The notes beneath the pieces are model-generated. The model did no database searches. It saw nothing but the letters and a program-made list of their open reading frames with translations, and had not been told where the DNA came from. Positions 1 through 7,027 of a stretch of 25,553 nucleotides of DNA are shown one piece after another. Source of the stretch: a virus. The translations under genes were made by a program, and so were the position numbers. Numbering within the stretch: the stretch's first letter is position 1; every line of letters begins with the position of its first letter. Location of the stretch: positions 1 to 25,553 of the IMG/VR virus record IMGVR_UViG_3300025112_000166. One strand, 5' to 3'.

Positions 1-100
1 CTACCGGGCCCAGACCAGCTGGAGACGCTGGTACCTGCGAATTGTCAATTTCATTAACAAAAACGCCAGGGGATACAAATCTAAACTTCTTAACCGCCAT
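1..100 (-). CDS. gp18: Tail sheath protein, N-terminal fragment (T4 gp18-like)
   Basis: Only the first 33 codons are inside the window; the gene runs off the left edge. The start is ATG at 98-100, with an AAAGGAG Shine-Dalgarno about ten bases upstream. The peptide begins MAVKKFRFVSPGVFVNEID and continues with a Ser/Pro-containing stretch ending in GLGPV. A 'sPGVfvnEiD' opening is the hallmark of contractile tail sheath proteins, whose N-terminal arm links neighbouring subunits. Sheath subunits assemble around the tail tube and contract during DNA delivery. It follows the gp13/gp14/gp15-like genes, as expected for a tail gene. The family call rests on the N-terminus and position only. Confidence 0.8.
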   Translation of the reverse strand, partial: MAVKKFRFVSPGVFVNEIDNSQVPASPAGLGPV

Positions 101-184
101 TCTTGATGTTCTCCTTTTGCATTAATTAAGTGATTAACTTAAGTTATTTTCATTATTAAATAGTATAGGGGCACCCCAACAGTC
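101..184 (-). promoter_or_regulatory. Leader between tail-completion and sheath genes
   Basis: This 84-base AT-rich gap is one of the longer spacers in the window. It contains a 12-base palindrome TAACTTAAGTTA at 135-146 and, read on the minus strand, a TATACT hexamer at 162-167 that could be a -10 element, although no good -35 lies upstream of it. No clear T4-type late promoter (TATAAATA) is present on the minus strand. It may be a 5' leader giving the sheath gene its own expression; this is a guess from spacing. Confidence 0.25.
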
Positions 185-1126
185 TTATTCTCTATAAAAA
201 CCTCTACTATCAATATTTTCGGGTATATCTCCCACTACTACGTGCTCTCTGGCAAAGCGAAATTCTACGGCATTTTGACGCTTTACTATCTTCGGACGTT
301 CTTGGTTGGGCCCGTCGCCGATCAAATATCCTAAAACATTTGCTGTAATTACTGTCTCATAATTTCTTTGAGTCATGTCTAAGTTGCTAGTATTGCTATT
401 ATTTGCATAGTTTCCTTCAAGGAACACTTCAAATTTGTGATTATCTCTCTCGATTCGAGGAGGCATTGTGCTGTTCCCTGCGATAGTCACCCACGGCTGG
501 ATAAGGTCGTTCATTTGCTGCTGGTATTCGGTGCGCAAACTAATTTCATATCCAACGGTCACCCAGGTGGGAAGAGGTATAGTTATCGTTTCATATACAT
601 TTTTTCCAGCTACCATATTTCTTTTATTGGTGGCATGCATAGAGGAACGCACGTTGCCCGGGCCAAATCTACGATCCGCCAAGTTGTTTTGAAACTCGGA
701 AGTTTTCTTCTGATTAAGACGTCGAGCTACCGTAATAGTGCCCCCTTTGGAATCGTTAATTGGCATTACATTAGCCCACGGAAGTCCTCTCTTATTTGGC
801 TCTTTGATAACCGACTTTCTTTCAACAGTGATAAGGGGAAGTATTAATGTTTCTTCTGAGTCCCTTACGTCTTTGTTGTTTTTAATCTGAAAAGCTCTTT
901 CTGCGGACGCCCAAATAATGGGCACCTTTTCAAAGCCTTCGTTGGTGGTGGTGAATAAATTTAATTTTTCGTTAATAAAATCGTAAAGAGCATAATCAAT
1001 GGTTTCTAATGTAGAAGGCATCATCACTACTTCTTGTACTTTACCCTCGGTGGTATTATCATCCATATACGCAAATCGAATGGGGAACTTGTTCTGTAAC
1101 TCTTTTTGATTCTTTTTAACTGTCAT
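185..1126 (-). CDS. gp15: Tail sheath stabiliser / tail completion protein (T4 gp15-like)
   Basis: This 313-residue protein resembles the T4 gp15 family, which caps the tail end and joins it to the head neck. Visible family-like features are a 'kVPIIWAS' strand followed by a segment ending 'ETLILPLITVERKSV' (T4 gp15 has a similar 'vPITYAS ... ETILPRINL'), then a central 'ITIPLPTWVTVGYEISLRTEY' stretch and a 'QPWVTIAG' segment matching the 'YELSIFTRYEDDM ... LPYF' part of gp15. The ATG start has a GAGG SD, and the first bases overlap the end of the gp14-like gene by 11 bases. Position between the gp14-like neck gene and the sheath supports the call. It is somewhat longer than T4 gp15 (about 270 residues). 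Confidence 0.72.
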   Translation of the reverse strand: MTVKKNQKELQNKFPIRFAYMDDNTTEGKVQEVVMMPSTLETIDYALYDFINEKLNLFTTTNEGFEKVPIIWASAERAFQIKNNKDVRDSEETLILPLITVERKSVIKEPNKRGLPWANVMPINDSKGGTITVARRLNQKKTSEFQNNLADRRFGPGNVRSSMHATNKRNMVAGKNVYETITIPLPTWVTVGYEISLRTEYQQQMNDLIQPWVTIAGNSTMPPRIERDNHKFEVFLEGNYANNSNTSNLDMTQRNYETVITANVLGYLIGDGPNQERPKIVKRQNAVEFRFAREHVVVGDIPENIDSRGFYRE

Positions 1127-1622
1127 CGTTTATACCTCGAAATGTTCCTCTGCGTGCACGGACACAATCTGCACTTATCTGAAATTTATGTTCTACCTGA
1201 CCGAAATAATATTTAGTATCATTATAGGTTTTGGCTATTTCGTATAGCTTATCGCCGTATTGAACAAAGTCGCCAGGGCGAACATAAAGATTTTGATCTT
1301 CTGTTAATCTTTTGCGATGAAAATGAATCGTTAATTTGCTTTGATATTCATAGCTGTATTTATCGTTTGTTTGCTCGTTCTCAACAACTACATAAGCATA
1401 TACTCGGACTGGCGGTAAAAAGGTTTTATCCAATGCCTCCCCGTATAACGAATGAAAATTAGTTCTATCAACGTCAATAGGGTAATATATAACAGTTTGC
1501 CCAATAACGCGCTCAGCTAGCTCGTCATTAACCTGCTTGACCAAATCACGCTCCTTCTTCCCAAAAAACATGGGAGGAGGAGGGGCCGCAGGTTGATCCC
1601 ATTTGTTGTTCGTGTTTCCCAT
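1116..1622 (-). CDS. gp14: Neck protein / head closure (T4 gp14-like)
   Basis: This 168-residue protein starts with a Pro-rich N-terminus (AAPPPPMFFG) followed by 'ERDLVKQVNDELAERVIGQ', a likely helix. A 'LYGEALDKTF' segment then leads into beta-rich sequence. The 'YGEA..k.F' stretch and placement next to gp13- and gp15-like genes fit the T4 gp14 neck family, which closes the filled head and receives the tail. The 'VRPGDFVQYGDKLYEI' segment resembles a small beta-barrel seen in head-closure proteins (inference). The ATG is four bases past the stop of the upstream neck gene, so translation is probably coupled. It is shorter than T4 gp14 (about 256 residues), so the neck may be simplified. Confidence 0.65.
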   Translation of the reverse strand: MGNTNNKWDQPAAPPPPMFFGKKERDLVKQVNDELAERVIGQTVIYYPIDVDRTNFHSLYGEALDKTFLPPVRVYAYVVVENEQTNDKYSYEYQSKLTIHFHRKRLTEDQNLYVRPGDFVQYGDKLYEIAKTYNDTKYYFGQVEHKFQISADCVRARRGTFRGINDDS

Positions 1623-1626
1623 CTAT

Positions 1627-2889
1627 CTACCCTACGTAGATGCCGGCCGGTATATCGGCCAAAACTTTTTCAGCATTATCTCCGATTGTTGCATCGACCT
1701 CGGCAAGTTTAGAGTACGTAAGTTCGTCAAATGTTGTCTTAAGCTCTTCTCGCAAAGCATCTTGCTCCGCTTTCGCTTGGGCTAACAATTCAGAAGCATT
1801 CAAGGTGACCGATTCTCCTGGAATAGGAATAGAAGCAAACTTCCCACGTATCTGTCCTAGCATTTCTTTTGCCAAGGCCAGAGCAAAGCGGCGGATCCAC
1901 TGCTTTCCTATGGAATTAATACTATTATAGGCTATATTTTGAAACGGTAACGTATTCATATTATTGACGCCCTTGACTCCTGAAAGCCTATCTCCAGCAG
2001 AATCGTCCCAAGGGTCCGTCTCTACAGTAAATTGAAACCAAAACTTTGCTGGACTGTTAGATCCGGGAGTAGGGTGTATACGAAGCATATTATTCTTTAT
2101 CTCATACGACCAATGAGATACCCTAGTATTTAAGGCATCCTCGTAAGCCATTGATTGAAGTTTGTTCTGCCAAACAGGTACAATATCGAATGTGGAATCG
2201 TCTGCATACTGTCCGTAAGTTCTTAAGTTTCCAACTACACTGAATCCTCCGTAATAACCATAAAAGCGCCACATGGCTTGAGGTGTTTTATAATAAAGTC
2301 TCCGAATTGTAATTCTTTTATTACCGACTTTGCCATAATACGGAACAGTCGAATCGGTTGCCGCTGACTCAGAAATAATAGTCTGTAAATCATAATCTGA
2401 TTGACTATTAACTTTGGTTACAGATCCTGAATAAATATATTCGGTGCCCCCAACATTAGAATCGGTAGCAACGCGTTCTCCAACTCGCCTTATATAGCCG
2501 TAATCATACTTTGGATATCTTAGTTCTATTTTTGAACCCGAAAGAGAGTGGCCGCTTGTAATTTGCCCATCCTGATTAAAGGAGGCAGTAGAGTGACCCA
2601 AAAAGCTTGAGAGCGAATTCTTCGACTGATGCACGTTAACAATGTATGAATATTCCAAGCAGGCCTCTTCATAGGCTGCATATATATTTCCAGCCGTTAA
2701 CTCAATATCTAATATATCACCGCCTAATTTTTTATAAGTGTATGCTACCTGATCAGCTGCGCCGGCGTGAAATGCCGTCGTTTCATAAATGCCAAAAGGG
2801 AGTGCCGCGGCAACATCACCGGACGTTCCCGTGACCGGTAAAATATTAGAATTCGTAGTAGAAGCTGGATTTAATTTTGGAAGAGCCAT
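1627..2889 (-). CDS. gp13: Neck / head completion protein (T4 gp13-like)
   Basis: This 420-residue structural protein directly follows the capsid gene in transcription order. The N-terminus is small-residue rich. The middle is beta- and Tyr-rich ('RRVGERVATDSN', 'YYKTPQAMWRFYGYYGGFSV'). The C-terminal third contains 'IGKQWIRRFALALAKEMLG' followed by 'RGKFASIPIPGESVTLNASE' and a helical tail of Ala, Glu and Leu. A helical 'WIRRFALALAKE' element before 'IPIPG' is typical of head-tail connector/adaptor subunits that dock under the portal. By position it is the gp13 equivalent. It has an ATG start with a GAGGACTAATAA leader and is preceded by a terminator, so transcription may partly restart or read through. 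Connector role is likely; exact gp13 homology is not proven here. Confidence 0.62.
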   Translation of the reverse strand: MALPKLNPASTTNSNILPVTGTSGDVAAALPFGIYETTAFHAGAADQVAYTYKKLGGDILDIELTAGNIYAAYEEACLEYSYIVNVHQSKNSLSSFLGHSTASFNQDGQITSGHSLSGSKIELRYPKYDYGYIRRVGERVATDSNVGGTEYIYSGSVTKVNSQSDYDLQTIISESAATDSTVPYYGKVGNKRITIRRLYYKTPQAMWRFYGYYGGFSVVGNLRTYGQYADDSTFDIVPVWQNKLQSMAYEDALNTRVSHWSYEIKNNMLRIHPTPGSNSPAKFWFQFTVETDPWDDSAGDRLSGVKGVNNMNTLPFQNIAYNSINSIGKQWIRRFALALAKEMLGQIRGKFASIPIPGESVTLNASELLAQAKAEQDALREELKTTFDELTYSKLAEVDATIGDNAEKVLADIPAGIYVG

Positions 2890-2931
2890 TTATTAGTCCT
2901 CAAGGTTAACTAGTGATACTGTTATAAATAG

Positions 2932-2961
2932 AAAGCCCCGCCTCAAAAGAGACGGGGCTTT
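2932..2961 (-). terminator. Rho-independent terminator after the major capsid gene
   Basis: The arms 2932-2940 (AAAGCCCCG) and 2953-2961 (CGGGGCTTT) are perfect 9-base complements. A further CTC/GAG pairing around an AAAA apex lies inside. On the minus strand the stem is followed by TTTCTATTTATAA, a U-rich run. It lies 28 bases after the capsid stop codon (2990-2992) and before the neck gene, where it would isolate a very abundant capsid transcript from the rest of the operon. The plus-strand reading also gives a weaker U-run, but no plus-strand gene leads into it. Confidence 0.85.
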
Positions 2962-2989
2962 AACTATTTTGACCTTACGTCAGTTATAA

Positions 2990-4858
2990 TTAAACTAGAT
3001 CACGAATGACAACTAGTCCATACATATCTGGACGCACCATCTTCTTGGCATATCGGGTCATGACGCCCTTACGGGGTACAAAGTCCTCAACGCCGAAGAT
3101 TGTAGGCGTGGTCTGCAGCGGCACATAGGGAGCGTATACATAACCACTCTCTAGGAAACTACCGCCTCTACGGCCCACCAGCACGAGGCTGCGCGGGAAG
3201 TAGGGATCGACATAAACATCCCATTTCTTAGAAACGGAACCAACCTTAACGGTGCCAATCGTGCCCTTATCACTGTCAGCAGTGACATTGGCGCGGAAGC
3301 CAGCCGTGAACTCAAGGATGTTGGCAACTTCAGGTCCGCAGACGACGAAGTTAGCAGCACCGCGTAGAGTCTTACGGTGGATCTGAGCAGAGACATCATT
3401 GATGGTCTCAATAAGCGTCTCATACCACTCGCTCACGTTACCGGTGAAGTCGGGAGTAGCCGTGGTGGCACCAACCTCCTTACCAGTTTCGCGATCAAGG
3501 AATCGACCTGCAGCACGTGACCAGTAACGAACACCAGCCTTCGAACCGCGAATTAAGTCCTCGATGATCTCGCGATCAATTTCAAGAGCGATCTGCTCAG
3601 ATAGAATCTGAGTAAGCTCGACCTCGGCATCAAGGTTGTGGTAGGCGTTAAGATCCTGTCCTAACTCCGGGGTCCACTTAGCCTTGAGCTTCTTGGTAAC
3701 TGCCGTAACAGCCACACTGTCGACCTTAATATCGATCTCAGGAATGTTTGGACTACCTTCCAGTCCCCATTCACTATCACCCTTTAGAGAGCCTAGACCC
3801 GTACCGACGTCAAAGTCGTCTGTCTCGGGCCACGACCACGTGTTGTTTGCGAGTATACTGCCGGTCATCAACTTCATAGCCGGAAGAGAGTCGCTACCAT
3901 CACGACTAACAAAAGTCATTAGAAGTGATGTTGAAGCACGGTCACCGATCGGACCTCCCTTGGATGCGGAACCAAACTGGGTAAGTCTGCGAACGAGACG
4001 GACACCAGCGGTGGGCCAGTCGCCACTTCCGGAAGAATTAAGAATACCGGGACCACCTAGAACATTCCCGCCGACGGGGCCCTTACCACCAGAAACCTGG
4101 ATAGCAACAAGATCATCTGCATTTAGAGCAGCACCTTCTGCAGTAAAGAGACTTGCAGAAACCTGACACACAATAACTTGGCTCGAGCCAGAAAGGAAAT
4201 CCGGATCGTATTGAGTAAGTGCTCCTAAAGTGTGGGCACTACTGCCGGCAACAACAGAAACATTACGACTACCAGTCGTGTCTGTTTGACCAGCGGTACC
4301 GGAAGCAATTACAGTAAAGTTGACTCCGGCAAGAGTAGAAGAAGCCGTAGGCGACGCAAAACCATTATTTAGGGCATACGGGCCGGCTTCGGGATTATTA
4401 CCCGTGGCCAAATCCACACCGCCAGTAATCTGTGATCCAACAACGCCACCACCAAAGAGTGACTGGTTAATATCGTTACCTAGACGATACTTCTCATTAG
4501 CAGAAGCACCACCAGAATCGGGTGAATAAAGGAAATCAAGGAAGAAGATCAGGCCAGAAGGCAAGCTCATGGGCTGAACACTTACAAGATCGTTGGCAAT
4601 TAGATTGCCGAATACTCGGCGAACGAGGGGGAACGCGACGGCAGCAAAGCCCTCAACGTCTCCAGCAGCCATGCTGGAGGCCTCACGAAGTAGCTCTCTT
4701 GCTTGGTTTTCAAGCAGCGACGCCATTCCGTTACGAAGATGATCATTATCTAGACCCTCTAGAAGACCAGTCTTTTCCCACTTAGAGATTAGAGCTTCGC
4801 CTTCTCGAGAAAGATCTCGATTAATAATACCTTCGGTTAACTTTTGAACAATAGACAT
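2990..4858 (-). CDS. gp23: Major capsid protein (T4 gp23-like, HK97 fold)
   Basis: This 622-residue protein forms the head shell. The N-terminal ~59 residues are helical and charged, a scaffold-like delta region. A L57-R58-E59|A60 sequence matches the T4 prohead protease rule (L/I-x-E|A). Immediately after comes 'FPLVRRVFGNLIANDLVSVQ' (about 76-95), which closely parallels the T4 gp23 'VRRaipnLIAfDicgVQPM' segment. Residues about 115-290 form a Gly/Ser/Ala-rich insertion, making it longer than T4 gp23 (521). The C-terminal half has classic features such as 'AKWTPELGQDLNAYHNLDAE' and 'EIDREIIEDLI'. A very strong AGGAGG SD at 4869-4875 and a downstream terminator fit high expression. Base composition is more GC-rich than the replication genes. 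Confidence 0.93.
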   Translation of the reverse strand: MSIVQKLTEGIINRDLSREGEALISKWEKTGLLEGLDNDHLRNGMASLLENQARELLREASSMAAGDVEGFAAVAFPLVRRVFGNLIANDLVSVQPMSLPSGLIFFLDFLYSPDSGGASANEKYRLGNDINQSLFGGGVVGSQITGGVDLATGNNPEAGPYALNNGFASPTASSTLAGVNFTVIASGTAGQTDTTGSRNVSVVAGSSAHTLGALTQYDPDFLSGSSQVIVCQVSASLFTAEGAALNADDLVAIQVSGGKGPVGGNVLGGPGILNSSGSGDWPTAGVRLVRRLTQFGSASKGGPIGDRASTSLLMTFVSRDGSDSLPAMKLMTGSILANNTWSWPETDDFDVGTGLGSLKGDSEWGLEGSPNIPEIDIKVDSVAVTAVTKKLKAKWTPELGQDLNAYHNLDAEVELTQILSEQIALEIDREIIEDLIRGSKAGVRYWSRAAGRFLDRETGKEVGATTATPDFTGNVSEWYETLIETINDVSAQIHRKTLRGAANFVVCGPEVANILEFTAGFRANVTADSDKGTIGTVKVGSVSKKWDVYVDPYFPRSLVLVGRRGGSFLESGYVYAPYVPLQTTPTIFGVEDFVPRKGVMTRYAKKMVRPDMYGLVVIRDLV

Positions 4859-4881
4859 TTTTTATATTACCTCCTAAAATT

Positions 4882-5952
4882 TTATTGTTTTAAACCTGCC
4901 AAACGTAACATTCGATCCATATTTGGATCAACAGTAGTAGAAGCATTTCTACCTCTATTTGAGTCTATACTAGAACCTAAAAGCATAGAAGTGGTTGGTT
5001 TACTAACAGCTTCGCGAAGTGATTCAATACGGCGAGTCGTGTGACCGCCCACTGCGCCTTGAAGTGATTCAAACAACATCTTCGTTTCTTCTACCGAACT
5101 GGCGTTACGAACAGCTTCGACAATTTTCTCTTTTTGTCGCTCATTCAAGGAGGTGCTATTCAAAGCCTTATTTTGATAAAGAAGTTTGGCGTTTTCTAAT
5201 ATCAAGATATTTAATTGATCCTTTGCTTCTCCAAGCAAGGACCTTAAACCGCCGACCTCGTTTTGCAAGTCAACAATTTGTGATTCATAAAGTTTTAGAT
5301 AATTTTCTTTTTCATCGGTTACCTCATCCGATTGGGCCTCAGCGGCCGCGTTTTCAGCAGCGGCTTCTTCAGCTTGCTCCTTGGACTTCGGCCAGATAGA
5401 TCCCTGCAGCCGAGAGGCAACGTCCACCGTCAACTCTTCCGCTATGGCATCGATAAGCTCATCAGAGATCTCAACATCTTCTTCTAGTGGCGCAGCCTCC
5501 GGAGCTTCCGGGACTTCCGCTCCTGGCTCGCCACCTAGGGGGGGAGCTTCTTCTTCCCCGCCAAAAATTTCTTCGGCCGTCTCCTCGGAACTCATTAGTT
5601 CTGAGGCATCGGGTCCTAGACCCTCTTCCTCTTCGGCATGGAGCCGAGCCTTCAAATCGTCAAAATCAATCTCGATCATCTCTTCATCCTCGGGGCCTTC
5701 GATGTCGGGATTTTCATGAGCCAACGGCACATCATCAGCAAAAGAGGCGTCTTGAGCGGGAGGTACATCTTCTCCTAAGCCCATGCCTAGATCCTGTTCT
5801 AAGCCCATATCTAGATCCTGTTCTAGAAGAGTGCCGAGAGCGTTTTTAACTTCCCCCGAATACTTCTCTAATACGGCATTCTCGGCGTTTTTTAGCGCGG
5901 CCTCTTTTAGGGCTGCGGCGTCGACGATAGCCTGTTCTAACAATGAAGACAT
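4882..5952 (-). CDS. gp22: Prohead scaffolding protein (T4 gp22-like)
   Basis: This 356-residue, strongly acidic protein is encoded immediately upstream of the capsid gene. Residues 1-40 are an Ala-rich helix. About 40-180 is Glu/Asp/Pro-rich low-complexity sequence, including a short duplicated 'EQDLxMGL' unit. About 220-275 is a predicted coiled coil ('YLKLYESQIVDLQNEVGGLR'). The C-terminus ends 'DRMLRLAGLKQ', resembling the conserved '...LAG' tail of T4-type scaffold proteins that contacts capsid subunits. Scaffold guides prohead assembly, then is cut to peptides and leaves. Several L/I-x-E sites are present. The start is ATG with a GGGAG SD. Identification rests on composition, position and C-terminal motif. 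Confidence 0.8.
   Translation of the reverse strand: MSSLLEQAIVDAAALKEAALKNAENAVLEKYSGEVKNALGTLLEQDLDMGLEQDLGMGLGEDVPPAQDASFADDVPLAHENPDIEGPEDEEMIEIDFDDLKARLHAEEEEGLGPDASELMSSEETAEEIFGGEEEAPPLGGEPGAEVPEAPEAAPLEEDVEISDELIDAIAEELTVDVASRLQGSIWPKSKEQAEEAAAENAAAEAQSDEVTDEKENYLKLYESQIVDLQNEVGGLRSLLGEAKDQLNILILENAKLLYQNKALNSTSLNERQKEKIVEAVRNASSVEETKMLFESLQGAVGGHTTRRIESLREAVSKPTTSMLLGSSIDSNRGRNASTTVDPNMDRMLRLAGLKQ
5775..5822. repeat. 24-base tandem duplication in scaffold gene
   Basis: Two adjacent 24-base units (5775-5798 and 5799-5822) differ at only two positions. They encode EQDLDMGL and EQDLGMGL, so the reading frame is kept. This is a small in-frame slippage event in the acidic linker of the scaffold. 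Confidence 0.85.
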
Positions 5953-5988
5953 TAAATCACTCCCATTCCTGATAATTTATCAACTTAA

Positions 5989-6007
5989 TTAGTATTGAGA
6001 ATACTAA
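5989..6007 (-). other. Stem-loop in the leader of the scaffold gene
   Basis: The arms TTAGTATT (5989-5996) and AATACTAA (6000-6007) are perfect 8-base complements around a 3-base loop. The hairpin lies about 22 bases after the micro-ORF stop and 37 bases before the scaffold start codon. There is no following U-run on the minus strand, so it does not look like a terminator. RNA processing or transcript stabilisation is possible but speculative. Confidence 0.4.
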
Positions 6008-6028
6008 AAAGACTGTAAAGACAATATT

Positions 6029-6091
6029 TTATACCTCACGAAGAGCTTCATAGATATCTTCAAACACCGAGGCTTGATAAAAAGCAGTCAT
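6029..6091 (-). CDS. Possible 20-residue micro-protein upstream of scaffold
   Basis: A short open frame starts at ATG 6089-6091, seven bases after the stop of the lectin-like gene, and ends with TAA at 6029-6031. The product would be MTAFYQASVFEDIYEALREV, an amphipathic helix candidate with a regular pattern of aromatic/aliphatic and acidic residues. A GGGA stretch sits three bases before the ATG, too close for an ideal SD, so initiation may rely on coupling to the upstream stop. It occupies the otherwise empty 146-base gap before scaffold. I do not recognise it. T4 encodes small core proteins near its head genes, so a head role is conceivable. It could also be chance. Confidence 0.35.
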   Translation of the reverse strand: MTAFYQASVFEDIYEALREV

Positions 6092-6098
6092 ATTCCCA

Positions 6099-7022
6099 TC
6101 ACGCACCTAAGCCGGCAGCCTCAAAGATGCCTTCAAATGTATCTTCGTCTACGTCATCACTAAATATCGCGTGGGCCGCCCATCTGATATCGGCGGGCGG
6201 TGTTCCGGTTGTATTATATCCAAAGCGCAAGCCGGTAAGGGGGGCGGGGCACGGGTCACAAGATGGTGCCATATCCCACGTGGATTGGTTGGTACCCCAG
6301 TTACTACCTATCTGTTGAACGAATGCTTCGAATCTATCAGCGCTACCGTTGGCATCGGAGTCATATAGTCTCCACGCAAAAAACCACCAATTGTTAGTTC
6401 TATCGTCGCTTGAATTACCGTGGGATAGCGCAAAGTTAGTCCCCGTTGCCCCGAATGTTACCCCGTTAATTTTGTTGTATGTGGCAAGCCCCAGCACATT
6501 AGCCGTGCCTTGTGGTGTGGTGGCGGTACCGAAATAAGACACTATCTCGATGCGGCTGTGAACGGACGGCTGGTAAAAGATGACGAACCCAGCGCAAGGC
6601 TCGACCGGATCGCAGCAACCGACAGGCGCTGTCCAGGAGTCTTGGGCTGCGCCATAGTTCGTAGTATTACAATCCCCAGCGTCAGTAGAAACATACTTTG
6701 TTAAGGCTGTTGAGTGGCCGCCAGGCGCGCTGCTGTCTTCAATCTGCCAGTTTCCTGTACTGGCCAGCTCGGCGATGAGGTTTGGTTTATCGTTACCGCC
6801 AATCTCTGTCATTATTGTAGCACCATCGGCCAAGTCTCCAGTGTTAACTTCTTGGCAAGTCCATAGTCCGAACAGATTCCCGGTGCTCTGACATGCGGCA
6901 ACGAAGGCATCTCCTCCTCCTCCCCCCTCAATACCCAATACATTTTTAATGTTATCGCCAGGAACTTCCAAGATCGATTTGATTGATTCGCCTGAAACCG
7001 AATTAAGAGTTTTAATTGACAC
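6099..7022 (-). CDS. Cys-rich virion protein with possible concanavalin/LamG-like lectin domain
   Basis: The 307-residue product starts with GTG (7020-7022), using an SD (GAGGA) that overlaps the stop of the upstream fibre gene. The first 33 residues are three 11-residue repeats: SIKTLNSVSGE, SIKSILEVPGD, NIKNVLGIEGG. These probably form an oligomerisation or attachment helix, and a Gly run acts as linker. The rest is beta-rich with several Cys clusters (GCCDPVEPC, CDPCP) and Trp/Tyr strands such as 'NNWWFFAWRLYDSD'. It ends 'AIFSDDVDEDTFEGIFEAAG', similar to the closing segment of LamG-like domains, which place a short helix after the last strand. Adhesion to a host glycan is plausible; the lectin fold is inferred from pattern, not proven. 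Confidence 0.5.
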   Translation of the reverse strand: MSIKTLNSVSGESIKSILEVPGDNIKNVLGIEGGGGGDAFVAACQSTGNLFGLWTCQEVNTGDLADGATIMTEIGGNDKPNLIAELASTGNWQIEDSSAPGGHSTALTKYVSTDAGDCNTTNYGAAQDSWTAPVGCCDPVEPCAGFVIFYQPSVHSRIEIVSYFGTATTPQGTANVLGLATYNKINGVTFGATGTNFALSHGNSSDDRTNNWWFFAWRLYDSDANGSADRFEAFVQQIGSNWGTNQSTWDMAPSCDPCPAPLTGLRFGYNTTGTPPADIRWAAHAIFSDDVDEDTFEGIFEAAGLGA

Positions 7023-7027
7023 TATTA

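Noticed and set aside
168-177. GGGGCACCCC inverted repeat, possible terminator
   Set aside because: The loop would be only two bases, or the stem three pairs, and no U-run follows on the minus strand.
437-847. Plus-strand open frame of 136 codons
   Set aside because: Shadow of the gp15-like gene; no SD context or recognisable protein features.
2923-2930. TATAAATA on the plus strand, the T4 late-promoter consensus
   Set aside because: It points away from all genes and forms the U-run of the minus-strand terminator; nothing on the plus strand follows.
3151-3423. Second minus-strand frame inside the capsid gene
   Set aside because: Overlaps strongly supported gp23 codons in another frame, with no SD or family features.
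3684-4166. Plus-strand open frame of 160 codons
   Set aside because: Antisense to the capsid gene with Pro/Ser-rich random composition.
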